Assembly: GCA_949128115.1 (NCBI GenBank)
Contig: OX421964.1
Coordinates: 48,710,601-48,774,600 of the forward strand
Direction: 5' to 3'
Length of the DNA: 64,000 bases
Source: Anaspis maculata
Taxonomy: Eukaryota > Arthropoda > Insecta > Coleoptera > Scraptiidae
Below the pieces are notes generated by a model, which saw only the letters and a list, made by a program, of their open reading frames with translations, ran no database searches and was not told where the DNA came from. Below are positions 22,831 through 35,052 of the stretch, in pieces. How positions within the stretch are numbered: position 1 is the stretch's first letter; each line of letters starts with the position of its first letter. A program made the position numbers and the translations under genes.

Positions 22831-25800
22831 TTCATGAGAATGATAGGCTGGCAGGGGAAGCGTATGTACAATATGACCTCCCTTTCAAGGCGTTGGCCCA
22901 TGGTGGACAGGATAAGAAATGCTGAACTTTTTAACAGCTTCGACGTGGTTTCTGGTATTGACGTTGGATATTTTTCGTGCTACATTGGGATTTCGGTCTC
23001 GGATTTCATTTTTCAGAAAATTCAAAAAGTGGCACAAATCAATTTCATCTTATGGTTCCATTTATTTACATAATATCGGTATATCGGAAACATTTCATAA
23101 CTTATGCAGAATTCCTAAATGATTAGTCCGTATTCAGTGTTCGCATTATACACAAGCACGGAGGATATTCATCGCAACCAACTGATGAGCTGTCCTGTCC
23201 TCAAGCGTTTGTTATGTGAATACTTCGATCTTCTATCTTTTTGGAAACGATCGCATGTAAGTTCCACTTTGAATAACTCCCTCGAGATATTCCAGCTAAC
23301 TCCTTTGGCACAGTAGAGTAGAATACTTAAGAGTGTGCATAGCTACTCTGCCAACCACTAACACGAACACTTCAGCCTATCTTTCGGGAGCCGATCTCAT
23401 CTGAATTTACACTCGACTGACCTGCATTGATCTGAGCACCTCAACGATCATCTTTTGATTTTCTCGTTTTTGAAAACTTGAGGAAGTGCATCTGAACAGC
23501 TGCTATATGACAGTTGTTTAGGAATATGATGAGCAGGTACTTGATACTCAAAATTCTTTCGTACTCTCTTGATAAAACTTAAGTGTATTCTTTATTGAAG
23601 AAAATCTGAAAATCTCAAGTAGCAGAAGTGGATTGCTTGCTACATCTTTTGTATAGTAGGTGAGCTCGAAACTTGGCGGATGAAATATGCGAAAAGTATG
23701 CTTAATATAAACAGGAAGAATTCGTGATTTTAATGGGCGCTGCAGGCAACGAGTTCCGATCGCGTGTCGCCGTAAATTGCTCTATAAAAAAGTAGGGGGT
23801 GTTAATCAGTGGAGCGCCACATAAACTCGAATAACAACAGAGTTTTGTTTAGCTCCGCATTGTGCCTCCCAGCATTTCAATCGCAAGTAGGGTATGGGAA
23901 TGATCAAACGTTTCCGTCGCCCCCCCTCGCTTGCAACGGATGAGGAGTACAGGACGGACGCCGACCAGCCACCACCCAGCAGTGCATAGCACAATTAAAC
24001 CAACCCAGACGGCAGCTACAGCGAGTCAAACCCAGAAGAGCGAGAGAGCGGCGAGCATCAAGTCCTTAATTGGAGAATTTCGGCGCGTTTTCCCTCCGAA
24101 GAAACTTGCGGTTTGTTGCGAACAAACAAAAACTAAAGTATCTGTCAGTGGATCTGGAAGTTTGCAAGTGAGCCCTGGCTCCTCCAGGATCGCCACTGCG
24201 CTGCTACTGCCTGGAAGAGTGAGCCCTGTAAAGCAGTTTTTAAATTGCAGTTGTCCTAATCCCGACGGATGCGGATTGAGGCGCCGAACGCGATAACTGT
24301 CGGGATAAAACAAGGTGGTGGGACTTGGGACTTAGCTAGGAGAGAGGCCAGGATTAATGCGTTATTTACAAAAGAGGAAACTTTCGCGATACCGAATTAA
24401 TTCGTTTTCGGGCTCTCCGCCGAAAAGTTCCGCAGAGAGCAGTATAGTAGAGGGCTGTCGCTCATTCAGTCAACACTGTTGTTGAAGAAAACTAATCAGA
24501 GGAGATTTATTAGCGCCAGTAAAGTTTCAACAATTGAACGGTAGCAGGGCCTTGGTGGTGGTGTAGTCTCCGTGGAATCGATACTTTTAATCATTATGTC
24601 TGCTGTGCGGAGGCGCCTTCGTCTTGTTTGAGAGGGTCGCCCCAAAGAACGGCGGCCTGTGATCCGGGACGTGTTTGTTTACACACCTTTCTTCGGAACA
24701 AAACGTGAAAGCAAAGATAGATCTTTCAGAACTCGCCTGTAATTATTTAGGCAACTTTGCGCGTCTGAATCTGGCTCTATCGGAAACTTGATAGGTGGAT
24801 AAGATCTCGAACTGAAGACATAGTTTGGTAGTCAAAATGAAAGTTTTGAATCAACCGAAACGGCAATATCGCAAGCTTTTTCGATTCTGGAAGATAACTT
24901 GAACATTCATTCACAAACCAAATCAAAAGACTTTCCAGGAGTCGAGAACAAGAACCTATGCATAGGAGTTTTTTCCTTGGTATCAGAAATTTACGGAGCT
25001 CTCTTTAAGCTGTCGGTGTCGAGCCTTATAAATAAATAAAATTGGGAATTATGTACGACATTGTGCAACGATGCACGATGCGATTAGTCTATCAAAACAA
25101 TTCCATGATTTAAAAAAAAAACGCATCAACTATGTGCCTTGATGGCAATTTGTTACAAGCCAAAAAGGCTGGGTCCGACTTATTCGGAACACGGCCCACC
25201 AGCTGCCAGTGGAGAAGGCTGGATTCGATTAGATGGTAAACGGGCGCCACGCTACTCAAAACAAAACTTTTGGCGAAACCGAGGAAAAAGATTTGCTAAG
25301 ATTTCAAAATACAGTGTTTATTTAATTTACACAAAAAGTTTCGTCAGGTTCCACTGGGAAATATGACACGTAATTACCAACACGTTCTAGAAAATCACAA
25401 AAGGTTGAGAGTTGAAGTTGAATTAAAGCGGGACTGGGTTAGCCCCAAGTACTAAACTGGATCAACTAATTGAAAAAAAAATACACAAGTAGATTCAAGA
25501 AAAAGGTAGGCAGTTGCTCTACGTGACAACATAATATTCAAATTTGCTAATCTTGAATCACCCTAGGGTCCGAAACTAAGTACAAAGGACATCAAACGTC
25601 CAAATTGACCAGTGCGTATCGAAATGTAGAAATGAATAACAACAATCAAAACTGCCTACGAATATTCAACGCTACACATCCACCAAAATGAAAATGAGAG
25701 ATAAGGCATTCAAACTGATAAGGCATAAAATCGAACTTCAGGTAGTACTACCTAAATTTCACAATGAACTTGAACTGTACGCTGTGGCGCGTCGATGAGG

Positions 25801-25847
25801 TTTTTTTATGCCGTCTCAGAAAAACTAAACTGCTCAACAATTGAAGT
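22831..25847. other. No gene supported; GC-richer island at about 23.75-24.66 kb
   Basis: Between about 23750 and 24660 GC content is visibly higher and long ORFs overlap on both strands (23931-24296 plus, 24026-24313 minus), but no domain, signal peptide or splice pair is evident. It might be a promoter or first-exon region. The remainder shows nothing recognisable. Confidence 0.3.
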
Positions 25848-26221
25848 GGTCCACTCGGAAATTTCGCCCGATTTCAAATACGAATATCTCGGAAAAAAAT
25901 TGACCGATTTCAAAAAGTGTAGTGTTTTTGGATAGCTTATTCTTTTCACTATAAGGTGCAATAAACTTTTTGTTTTTATAGTGGTAACTTTTTTGTTTGT
26001 TAACCGATTTTCACAATTTGGAGCTTATGTTGAAGCTCAGTTAAAAGGAATCGAATCACAGAATTGAATTAACACATAATTTCAAAAAGAGGGGCTGGAT
26101 CAAATGTGACCTAAGCATGAAATGAGGCCGAGATCCGATTTGGGGAGATTTTTTAACAAGTATCAACTTGTCGTTGGAGGAACCACTTATTGCGAGCATT
26201 TCAAGATCAGTCTCGCTTATA

Positions 26222-27498
26222 CAGGGTGGCCCAACAAAAACAGAACAGAGGGGTTTTCGGGCATTTCACCTCATTTTTCAGAAAAAAGCTCGAACCGGTC
26301 GATTTTTATATTCAGGGGGACATCTGAAACATACATTGGCGGATTTTTATGTTTAGCCCCTTCACCCTCACCTGCACCAACTTCGAAGTTTCAAATGACA
26401 CCATCCACTTTGCAATACATCAAATTGAAGAGAATTAAATTCTCTTTCTGAAAAAATATTTCTATAATTTTCAACCCCACCCCCCATTTTTTCTGAAATT
26501 GTCAGAGTTTCCAATGTAATATTTTTGATCTCTTAATTCTCTTCAGTACAGTCAACGTCATCCTGCACAGCATCGAGGGGGAAAATTTTCTGTGTGAAAA
26601 GTGCCACCCAAATTCACCCCTTCACTCCCCTACCTCAACTTCAAAATCTATAATTTTTTTTTAAATTAAATTAATGTTTTCCTCCTTCTCGGCTTATCAG
26701 TGCCATAGGAGTTTTTGCGCCTTTTATTGATAACAGTGAATTATTACATAGGAATTACAATATACGCAAATTTTTCAACAAACACAAAACATCCATGACT
26801 TACCAGGATTCGAACCCGCGCCGTCCGCACCACAGACGCCAGACGACCGACTGGGCTACGGGGCCGTCATTCAAAATCTATAATGACACTACCTACTTTG
26901 TGATACATCAAATCAAAGGGAATTGAATTCTCTTCCTGAATAAAATATTTTCAGAATTTTCAAAAAAAAAATAGCAGGAGAGAGGTTGAAAATTTCAAAA
27001 ACATTGTTTTCAGAAAGAGAAATCAATTTCCTTTTATTCGATATATCACAAAGTAGGTGGTGTCTGTTGAGTTGTGAAATTGGGGTGGGAGAGAGGAAAG
27101 GGGTGAATTTGGGTAATACTTTTCTCCACCGAAAATTTTCTCCTTAGATGCTATTTAGGTTAACACTGATTCAATTGAAGAGAATTGAGGGGTCAAGGAT
27201 ATAAAATGGTACAATCAGAGAAATTTGGGAAGATGGGGGGTGGGGTTGAAAATTTTGAAAATATTTTTTTCAGAAAAATAATTTGATTCCCTTTGATTGA
27301 TGTATCGCAAAGTAGATGGTGTCATTTGAAATACTAAAGTTGAGGTGGGTAGGGGTGGAGGGGCTGAAGATAGAAATTTGCCAATGTATGTTTCAGATGT
27401 CCCCCTCGATATAAAAATCGACCTGTCTGAGTTTTTTTCGAAAAAATGATGTGAAATGCCCGAAAACACCTCTGTTCTGTTTTCGTTGGGCCACCCTG
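26222..27498. mobile_element. Palindromic element inside the outer palindrome, TA|CAGGGTGG ends
   Basis: The left end CAGGGTGGCCCAACAAAAAC is mirrored at 27479-27498. TA flanks lie at 26220-26221 and 27499-27500. Removing it joins sequences that match the other arm of the surrounding palindrome, which supports insertion. The arms include TTTCAGATGTCCCCCT mirrored by AGGGGGACATCTGAAA. The middle holds the SINE. ORFs on both strands are arm shadows. Confidence 0.85.
26655..26870 (-). mobile_element. tRNA-derived SINE with 14-bp target duplication
   Basis: Read on the minus strand, the 5' end holds a perfect pol III A box (TAGCCCAGTCGG) and, about 35 bp on, a B box (GGTTCGAATCC). The 3' end is an A-rich tail (nine T on the plus strand from about 26654). 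TCAAAATCTATAAT occurs on both sides (26641-26654 and 26871-26884), the mark of L1-type target-primed insertion. The acceptor stem of a real tRNA does not close (5' GGCCCCG finds no partner), so this is a SINE head and not a tRNA gene. The total is about 216 bp. Confidence 0.85.
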
Positions 27499-28360
27499 TA
27501 TGAGGCAACAATCAACGACGGAAAACCCAAATTGAGACTGCATGTTTTCACAGGATAACTGATGCCTTTGCTCACCTGAAAACATAGTACTTATTGTTAC
27601 TTTTGACTGTTTCTGTCGACCCTCTGTTGACTGTACAAATCGCGAAGGAAACTCGATCAGTGATTCTCGTAACATGGGTTACGTGTATTTTCAGGTGAGC
27701 AAGAGCATCGGTTCTCCTGTGGAAACATGCAGTCTTAATTTGGGTTTTCCGTCGTTAATTGTTGTCCCAAATAAGCGAGACTGATCTCAAAATGTTCGTA
27801 ATGAGTGATTTTTTTAACGACAAGTTGATCTTCTTGAAAAATTCCCCCAAATCGGATTTCGGCCTTATTTCATGCTTAGGTCACATTTGATGCAACTCCC
27901 CTTTTTGAAATGATGTGTTAATTCAATTATGTTAATCGATTCCTCTCACCTGAAGTCTTCGCTTCAACATAAGCTCCAAATTTTGGAAATCGGTCAACAA
28001 ATAAAAAAGTTACCACTACAAAAACAAAAATTTGTTTCTTTCACATCACCCTGTAACCAAAGAAGATAGGCGGAAATTTCAAAAACCATTTCGAGCCATG
28101 GATGTGCACTTCTAAAAAATGTACTCGGAAAGACTCAGCGAATTTTTTTGCAAAAGTGGGACGTGCTTTAAAATGAAACATTTCAACACTCTTTTTGTTG
28201 TCGCCCTGTATATTATGCATTATGTAATCAATTGTTTAATCTATCGGGGCACCTTATAGTGAAAAGAATAAGCTATCAAAAAACACTCCCCTTTTGAGAA
28301 TCGGTCGATTTTTTTCCAAGATATTTGTATTCGAAATCGGGCGAAATTTTCGAGTGGACC

Positions 28361-29084
28361 TCGAAAAGATATTTGAAAACCAAATTTCAAATCTTGACGG
28401 GATTCACATGAAACTACAATATAATCAAATGGCGAGCAGGAATGCAAAAGTTTTCACAAGAATTCCCACACCAAGCTTTCTGTGTACCTTTGAACTGGTG
28501 GGCAAAAAGAAATGCGGATTTGCCCCCTGGGACACTCGCTGTCATGCAAGTACTTTGTTACCTGAGTCCCAAAAAGGACTACCCAAATAACCCCCCATCA
28601 AAGCCTATCTGCTTTTCACAGCAAAATACTCGAATATGTTTTGCAAAGAAGTATCATAGGTCGTGTTAATTACAACCTCAAGGCAGAGAGAGGAAGGCGT
28701 TTCGGCACTCCTCGCCGAAAGGGGTGACGTCTGCCGGGTCTAGCTACTTCCAGTAGGTGAATGACCTAATCGAGGGCCTGCCCGGGGAACAATTCGAGCG
28801 GTGAGAACGCCCTCGAGACACGCAGCGGTGGTGAGAGCTGAAACTGAGCTCCGGAAGCCGACTCCTGGGGTACGACTAGGTTTGAAGCTTCCTCTGGTTC
28901 TAATATCGTGCACGGACTGCAACTCCTCGCAGGGAGATGGCTTGACTCGACGTAGGCCAGCCTCTTGCAACGAACTAGGCTCCCGTAGAAACTGAAATCC
29001 ACCGTAGAAAGTGGGAACGTCCTCGAAGGTTGAATCTTGTAGCAAAGTTGAAATAGAACTTCGAGTAAAACTTTGAAATCGCCG
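28361..29084. other. No supported gene
   Basis: From about 28680 the sequence becomes GC-richer. A 150-codon minus ORF (28740-29192) overlaps the tandem repeat that follows and begins in it. No known domain is seen. Confidence 0.3.
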
Positions 29085-29210
29085 TCTATTGGAAATCACC
29101 GTACAAGTGGAAATGAAGTTGGAATCCGCCATACAATTGGAAATGGAGTTGGAATTCGCCATACAGTTGGCAATGAGGTTGAAATTCGCCATAGGGTTGG
29201 AACCTGATTA
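29085..29210. repeat. 30-bp tandem repeat, about 3.5 units
   Basis: Variant units read GGAATCCGCCATACAATT followed by GGAAATGGAGTT, with base changes between units. On the minus strand each unit encodes ten residues resembling SNSISNCMAD, so the frame is kept across units. Confidence 0.7.
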
Positions 29211-29828
29211 AATCACTCGTGTAAGACGCAAAAAAACTAACTCAAGCCCAAAGAAAAAAAAACGAATTTCCTTTTCGTTTACCTTAGCTGCTGTGTGATT
29301 CAGTAAAGGTAGGCCGTGTGGTGAGAATGCTTATTTAGCTGGCAACAATGCCTCTTCGGGGAAACTACTCCTATCTGTTCACATCGCCCCAATCAAACCT
29401 GAACAATTTCGGAAACGTGGGATTTCGATAAAACCAAACAAAATAACCACAATATGGTGACGGACGGAACGCAAACTGCACCACGACTGGCGTTGGCTCA
29501 ACACAATAACGATGTGAAGCAGGGAAAAGAAAGTTTTCAGCGCGTACTTTCGCTTAAATAGTCGCACCTGGAAAAACTGACAAGAACACAGAGGTCGAAA
29601 CGTCAAGACGAAGGCATAAGGCGGCGGCGCAGATGACAAAATTCATAGCTAGCCACTACAATAACACGAAGGCACCAATTTTCCCATGTGTGAGACACAG
29701 CTGGCCCAGCCCAATCTGTCAATGGGGCATTTCAAACCAAAACCACAAGAGAAAAGAAAAATAGGTGAGAAATTTTATTGCTGTTGATGTTCATTTCAAG
29801 AATGTGTAGGTTTAAAAGCGACAACTTG
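29211..29828. other. No recognisable feature
   Basis: A short unannotated stretch before the next palindrome; a minus ORF at 29379-29639 is unsupported. Confidence 0.35.
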
Positions 29829-31299
29829 TAGTGCAAGCGGTACACACCTAAAAACACATCGATACTGCATTTTGAAGTGCAGTAACGAGATTTGGTATGG
29901 GCATACTTCATACCAAGACAAGCGATTTGACCCGCAGCACTCTATATTTCGTCCCTTAGGGGGCCCATGGGGGCCCTCCAAATTTTCAAGATGCAAGAAC
30001 TTCCACATGACGATCATTGAGTATCGTCATGTATGTCATAAGTGAAGCTTACGGGTCTATTGAAAATATTTTCATCAATTGTCGTTGTGTCCGATTCATT
30101 CTTCACACTTGAAAAAAAATTTCTTTGGCAGAGGTCAAAAAAACTGTTTTTATTTTTTCTTCTATGCAAGGAAACGATAAATTCATATGTTCTGCTGCGT
30201 TCCCAACTAAATCGCATTCCCTAAACCTAATTATATAGAAATTTTTCTTGTAATGGTATTTTTCAAAGAAGTGGTGACCTCTTCCGTACCTCTTTTCCAA
30301 GAGCATTTCTTTCTATGTCCCCACTGGATATCACTCGTAATTTTTGCAGGAATGTAAACCTCGAACTCTTTTCCTGGTAGTTGCGAAGCAACATGACTCT
30401 AAAACGCCCAAGGGAGCCCAAAAAAAATTTTTTTCTGCTGGGCCGTCCAACTTACGATATTTTGATTTTATAGTAGGAGAGACGCGGACCAGTATCCAAT
30501 CCAGGCTGCAGGCGCAGGCGATTTGGTTTCAACAGAAAATATTCTTCCATGCCGTGTTTTATTGCAGTACAACAAAACGCAGAGTCGTTAGGTGTAAGTA
30601 GGTATATTTTCCGGTAGATTTTATTCGCCTAGACTAGATCTTATTCATTTGCGCGTCTCCCCTACTAGAAAATCAACATGCCAGAAATTTGACGGCCTAG
30701 CAGAAAAAAAAAGTTTTGGGGCTCTCTTGTGTGTTTTGAAGCCATGTTGCATGGAAATTACTAAGAAAAGAGTTCCAGCTTCTCATATCTGCGAAAATTG
30801 ACAGTCTTATCCACTAGGAACATTGAAAAAAATGCTGTTGAAAATAGTGTTCTGAAGAGGTCACCTCTTCTTGGGAAAATGATATTGCAAAAAAATTGTC
30901 TTCATATTTGGGCTTACGGAACGCGATTTAGTTGGGAACGCAACAAAACATATGAATTTATCGTTTCCTTGCACAGCAGAAAAAATAAAAACTGTTTTTT
31001 TGACCTCTGCGAAAGAATTTTTTTTTCAAATGTGAAAAATGAATCGGACACGACGACATTTGATGAAAACATTTTCAATAGACCCGTAAGCTTCACTTAT
31101 GACATACATGACGATACTCAATGATTATTTTGTGGAAGTTCTTGCATCTTGAAAATTTGGAGGGCCCCCATTGGCCCCCTAAGGGACGAAATATCGAGTG
31201 CTGCGGGTCAAATCGCTTGTCTTGGTATAAAGTACGCCCATGCAAAATCTCGTTACTGCACTCCAAAATGCGGTATGCTTTTGCGTACCGCTCCCACTA
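29829..31299. mobile_element. Large palindrome (1.5 kb), TAGTG ends
   Basis: Arms of about 450-550 bp are mirrored: GTGCAGTAACGAGATTT at 29876 near 31250; GGGGGCCCTCCAAATTTTC near 31160; ATTCATATGTT near 30950. The centre is about 30350-30830. The ends read TAGTGCAAGCGGTAC (left) and, mirrored, TAGTGGGAGCGGTAC (right). Matching ORFs in the two arms (for example 30014-30217 minus and 30798-31124 plus) are mirror shadows. The ends resemble those of the 14198-16360 element, and both are flanked by CTTG on the left and TTGAT on the right. Confidence 0.8.
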
Positions 31300-33154
31300 T
31301 TGATGAAAATTACCTTTTTGATTACGTGGAATTGAGTAATTTGCTTTTGTTCTCATCTTGATCAGTTGTGATAACGGTCAGCCATTTATCTTGTACAATT
31401 TTTGCCAAATCTGAAAATGTTGCTGTTGTGCTTGCTCTTGTGTGTAAATTATGGGATACCTATAATGTCGCAGACATTGATCCTTACGGCTAGCTCTAAC
31501 ACAATAAAAACTTCAGTTATAGCTGTTGGTATTGGCCAGACTTGGGAGTGGAAAAACTTCGTGGAATAATATACAGCGCATGGCTCACACATAATTTCTG
31601 TGACAGAGCGAGACGCAATCGACACAGAACAGAGGAAATGGAAATGATGACATTTTCGAGCCCAAGCTTAACTTATCCTCTCATCCCTATTACAGACTCA
31701 GAGTACGTTCCCGCTATCTCTTGCCATTTTCACGAAGAAAGTGCCTAGTAAAACTTCACTGTCTGACGATATTCAATGGACCCAATATCCATGCTGCACC
31801 TGGATTACGTTTACGGCCATTTCCAACTCCAAGAACTTCCTAATTTCCACTTCTAACCTCAAGCAGTCCACAAATGCTTCCAACGTAGCTACTCCATCCC
31901 ATCCCTGCAGAAATACCATCTAGTAAAAATGTATGGTCCATCACCGTTGGGCGTGCATTATCGTCGCCCCGGTGGCTGCCGGCCGTTCGTGTCGTTAACT
32001 CTCTCATTGTAATCATGGCACGAGATCAATCCAGGGCTTACTCTGATCCGATCCCGGGCCCGGCAGTTTCGCTACACTCTCTCTTCCACGCCATTGTGTA
32101 CGTGGCGGCACAGTGCGAGACAGCTTACGATCTCAAATAACAATCGGTTTGACTGGATAACGTACGGGATTCCAGTTTCAAAAGCTTTCCCGGCAGAGAA
32201 CGCGCCCGGCTACGGCTACCGTTAGTTAGCATTTCAATTACGTTTATGCACGGAAACCCGACGATGACGTCGGTTTGATTCCGTATTTCCTCTGCAGAGG
32301 CTTTTTTTTGCTGGAAACCCAGGGCAATTCTCGTATGTCATCTATTAATGCCACTCACGTTCGGGAGGAGTCTCGCACGGCAATCGATCACAAAAGGCAT
32401 CGCCGCTGACGACGTATCGATTAAATCAAAAGCCTATCGGACTCATTTACCTAATAGTACCTACATATTAATTTACAATAAGCTGACAATGGACCTATAA
32501 CTCGACGAAATGGCCGTGATGAAACCCAATAATGACCGTTCCGTGCACGTGTAATGCCAATTATGAGAGCCACTAAGTCTGCCGGGCTTAATGATATGTT
32601 ACTGGTAGACAGATTTATGCAAACAAAACTTCGCCCACAAGATCGTCAATCTGTTTACTAATAAAGCTGCGACGAAATGTGCGCAATTTCGGATAATGAC
32701 AAAATCTGTTTTTTTTTGTCGCACCACAATTGTCTCCCGGCGAGTATCCAGAAATTGAGTTTTCGTTCCAAGTTTGGGAAGAAGGTCAAAACTTGGCTGG
32801 AAAATTGCAAAAAAAAACATGATCTAGCAGACTGAGTATCATGAAAGACATACTTGCGTCTGTCTACAACCATAGAAAAGAACTTATAGCTTAACAAGTC
32901 ACAGGACGCTGCAGGAGATCAGCTTGTCATGTCTTTCAGACTCGATACAAGCAACTGCGAAAGATGGCAAATGTGCAGAGGGTGAAAAACATCGGAACAG
33001 TGGAACTTCCAATCTCTCTAGGAAACAAAGTCCAGACCGACGAACTGTTTGTTGATCTACCGCATGGTTTGATTTTGAGCATTACTACTACTAGTACTAC
33101 TTTGACAATTTGGCACATTTCGATTATTACTAGCAAATGCAGATGGTTCCTAAC
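31300..33154. other. No gene supported
   Basis: At about 31950-32560 the sequence is less AT-rich and low in repeats. That could reflect conserved regulatory DNA, but I see no specific site. The minus ORFs at 32599-32897 are unsupported. Confidence 0.3.
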
Positions 33155-33425
33155 TTACGTTATGTATCTGAATCATGGACCTGTATTCAAAATGGACTGC
33201 TGATGGCGTAACCAGACCGAACAATAAAATACGCCGTACAGGCGTTTATCATGGTTGTTAACAAGTTGGTCACAAGTTGCATCAAGCAATAATATGTTTT
33301 TTACCTTGAAAGTAGCCATCAGGTTTGTTTGGTTTCGAAAAACTCATCGCAAGTTAAAACAGACTTGAAGGTTTGAGAGTTACCATCTGCCAATTTAGCT
33401 CCGACAGGTTGACGGTTTTCACTGT
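33155..33425 (+). repeat. Dispersed repeat, copy B
   Basis: Same family and orientation as 399-735: CATGGACCTGTATTC, then ATGGACTGCTGATGG, then AATATGTTTTTTACCTTG and AGTAGCCATCAGGTTT. It lacks the about 110-bp middle of copy A. Confidence 0.6.
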
Positions 33426-34341
33426 CAAGGGCAACCGAATGGATACAAACAACAAAATCTGACGGCTATCCTTCAGACTTTTTTTTAACAATAATCAGCA
33501 AAATATCACTCGTGCTTGAAATTTTCCCAGATAATCATGGCCAAGCTCTCGGGATGAGCGTCCCTAGATAAATGCTCTCCTCTTACGAGGTTGGGCATTC
33601 ATCGTTATAATCAGAATTCGCGATCGCTTGGTCAAGATTATAATGGAAATCTAAGCACTCTTGTAATATTACTGTTGCTAGTCAACTTGTCACATTACAA
33701 TACTGACAAATTTCAATGAGTTCGTGAATAGCACTGATTTGAGCAATGACCTTTGTCAAGCTGATATGCAAGAGAAATAGGCTATCGACTAGCGTTTATG
33801 CCAGATTGATGGCTGTTTCCCCTAAGGAGAAGTTTGCGTATAGGAGGCATAGGGTATTTATAGATACAGACAAAGATAGCATGCACAAAACAAGCTCGTT
33901 ATGAAATACAGAATAGGCATGAAAGTAGTTACAGTTGAAAGCGCCATTCCCTTTGGGAAAGCAGATATCTTTTCACCCTGCTACTCTTGCAATCGAATTT
34001 CTAAAATTGCTGCTACTCATTATGCCGGCTGCCATAATACCCAGAGCTTGAACGTACCTACTTATTACCAAGCATTGATGGAAGCTCCTATACGAGATTA
34101 TCTTGGAACCGGACCAAGAGATTTTTCCCTTTGCACAATTATCCATCAGGTCGGACTGTTTAGTTCACACATGGCAATTTTTGCACTAGCTGAATCGCTG
34201 CTTCGGTTGTCGCTACGTTACACACATATATTTTGTACGAGTGGATTGAATTTCAATTACATTCTTGAGGGGCGCAGGCGCAACACAAATTGACTCCAAT
34301 TTGACTGGAGCTTCTCAGGTGAAAGAAAAGCCTCTGCAAAG
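33426..34341. other. No gene supported; one 130-codon ORF
   Basis: The plus ORF at 33901-34293 (starts MKYRIGMKVV, has several Cys) shows no domain I recognise and no splice or promoter context. Treat it as unproven. Confidence 0.25.
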
Positions 34342-34446
34342 ATGCCGCTGGCAGTTTTCATCTTGGTCGCAGCAATCGCTATGGCGGAGGCTTTATCATT
34401 GAGTAATCTGAATAAGTGGCGAATGGTTCGGAAACTTGGCCAGTGA
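34342..34446 (+). CDS. Small ORF with signal-peptide-like start
   Basis: A 34-codon ORF begins MPLAVFILVAAIAMAEA, a typical short secretory leader: hydrophobic core, small residues before a plausible cleavage after AEA. It continues LSLSNLNKW and ends with a basic stretch before TGA. CCA|GTGAGG at 34441-34449 could be a splice donor, so this might be a first exon. No product can be named and no downstream exon was identified. Chance hydrophobic ORFs of this size are common. Confidence 0.3.
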   Translation: MPLAVFILVAAIAMAEALSLSNLNKWRMVRKLGQ

Positions 34447-35052
34447 GGCAGGAGACCATGGTCGGTCTTTCACAGAAACTAAATGGATATTGCACGACGT
34501 CTATATAAGGGCGGGCGGGGTCGCTTCTAACGGATAGGCAATCTTGAACGGAATTGCTGCTAAACAAAGTAAAGACTGCCGACCGAGAACCACCACCATC
34601 GCCGCCACCACTAGACTGTGCCTCGGCTTTCTCTCCAATATGGGGATTTCAATAAACTCGACGATATTGATGGTATTATCGCTCGTAGCAAACTTTGGAA
34701 AATTGATTATTACATTTGACCTTTTTCCCTTGGCAAGCCGCTCACGTTCCCGGAGATATTAGCAACTCCGTGCTGGCGTCTTGATTAATCCACCCCGAAA
34801 TACGCAAGCGGAAATAATATCGAAATTCTCTGGGCCTGGGAAAAATTTCGAAGCTCATTCGTCTTGAACATGTTGTCTATGCTGGAGTCTCTTCTCTATA
34901 GTTTGTTCACAATCTGTTTGAACACATTTTTTCTCAGTTTCCTCAAGTCAAGCGGGATGGTCAGTGAATCAAATCTATATTGATCTTCGGTACTAGTTCA
35001 GGTAGCTACTGCGCATGCGGCAATACTGAATATTGTATCTACTATTTATACA
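34447..35052. other. No gene supported; TATA-like site
   Basis: TATATAAG at 34502-34509 followed by a GC-rich stretch could be a core promoter, with no coding region to support it. Confidence 0.25.

Larger units (their letters stand above)
25848..28360. mobile_element. Outer palindrome of a three-level nest
   Basis: GGTCCACTCGGAAATTTCGC at the left is mirrored by GCGAAATTTTCGAGTGGACC at the right. The inverted similarity continues inward, for example TTATTCTTTTCACTATAAGG near 25940 mirrored near 28250, and AGATCAGTCTCGCTTAT mirrored at about 27770-27790. The natural centre lies at about 27500-27770, where CGACGGAAAACCCAAATT is mirrored. The left half is interrupted by 26222-27498. The right arm has about 150 extra bases (28040-28200) not seen in the left arm. 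Confidence 0.75.

Noticed and set aside
22831..25847. CRISPR array or prokaryotic operon signatures
   Set aside because: No spaced direct repeats, no ribosome-binding-site-led gene runs; the window is eukaryotic throughout.
26794..26870. Possible tRNA gene on the minus strand
   Set aside because: A and B boxes are present, but the acceptor stem does not pair and the sequence continues into an A-tailed unit with target duplications, so it is a SINE head.
28040..28215. Possible small element between CACCCTGTA and CGCCCTGTATA in the right arm of the outer palindrome
   Set aside because: Both end motifs point the same way, so they do not form inverted ends; recorded only as extra sequence in the right arm.
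30014..31124. Similar ORFs in both arms of the 29.8-kb palindrome
   Set aside because: Arm shadows; no independent protein motif.
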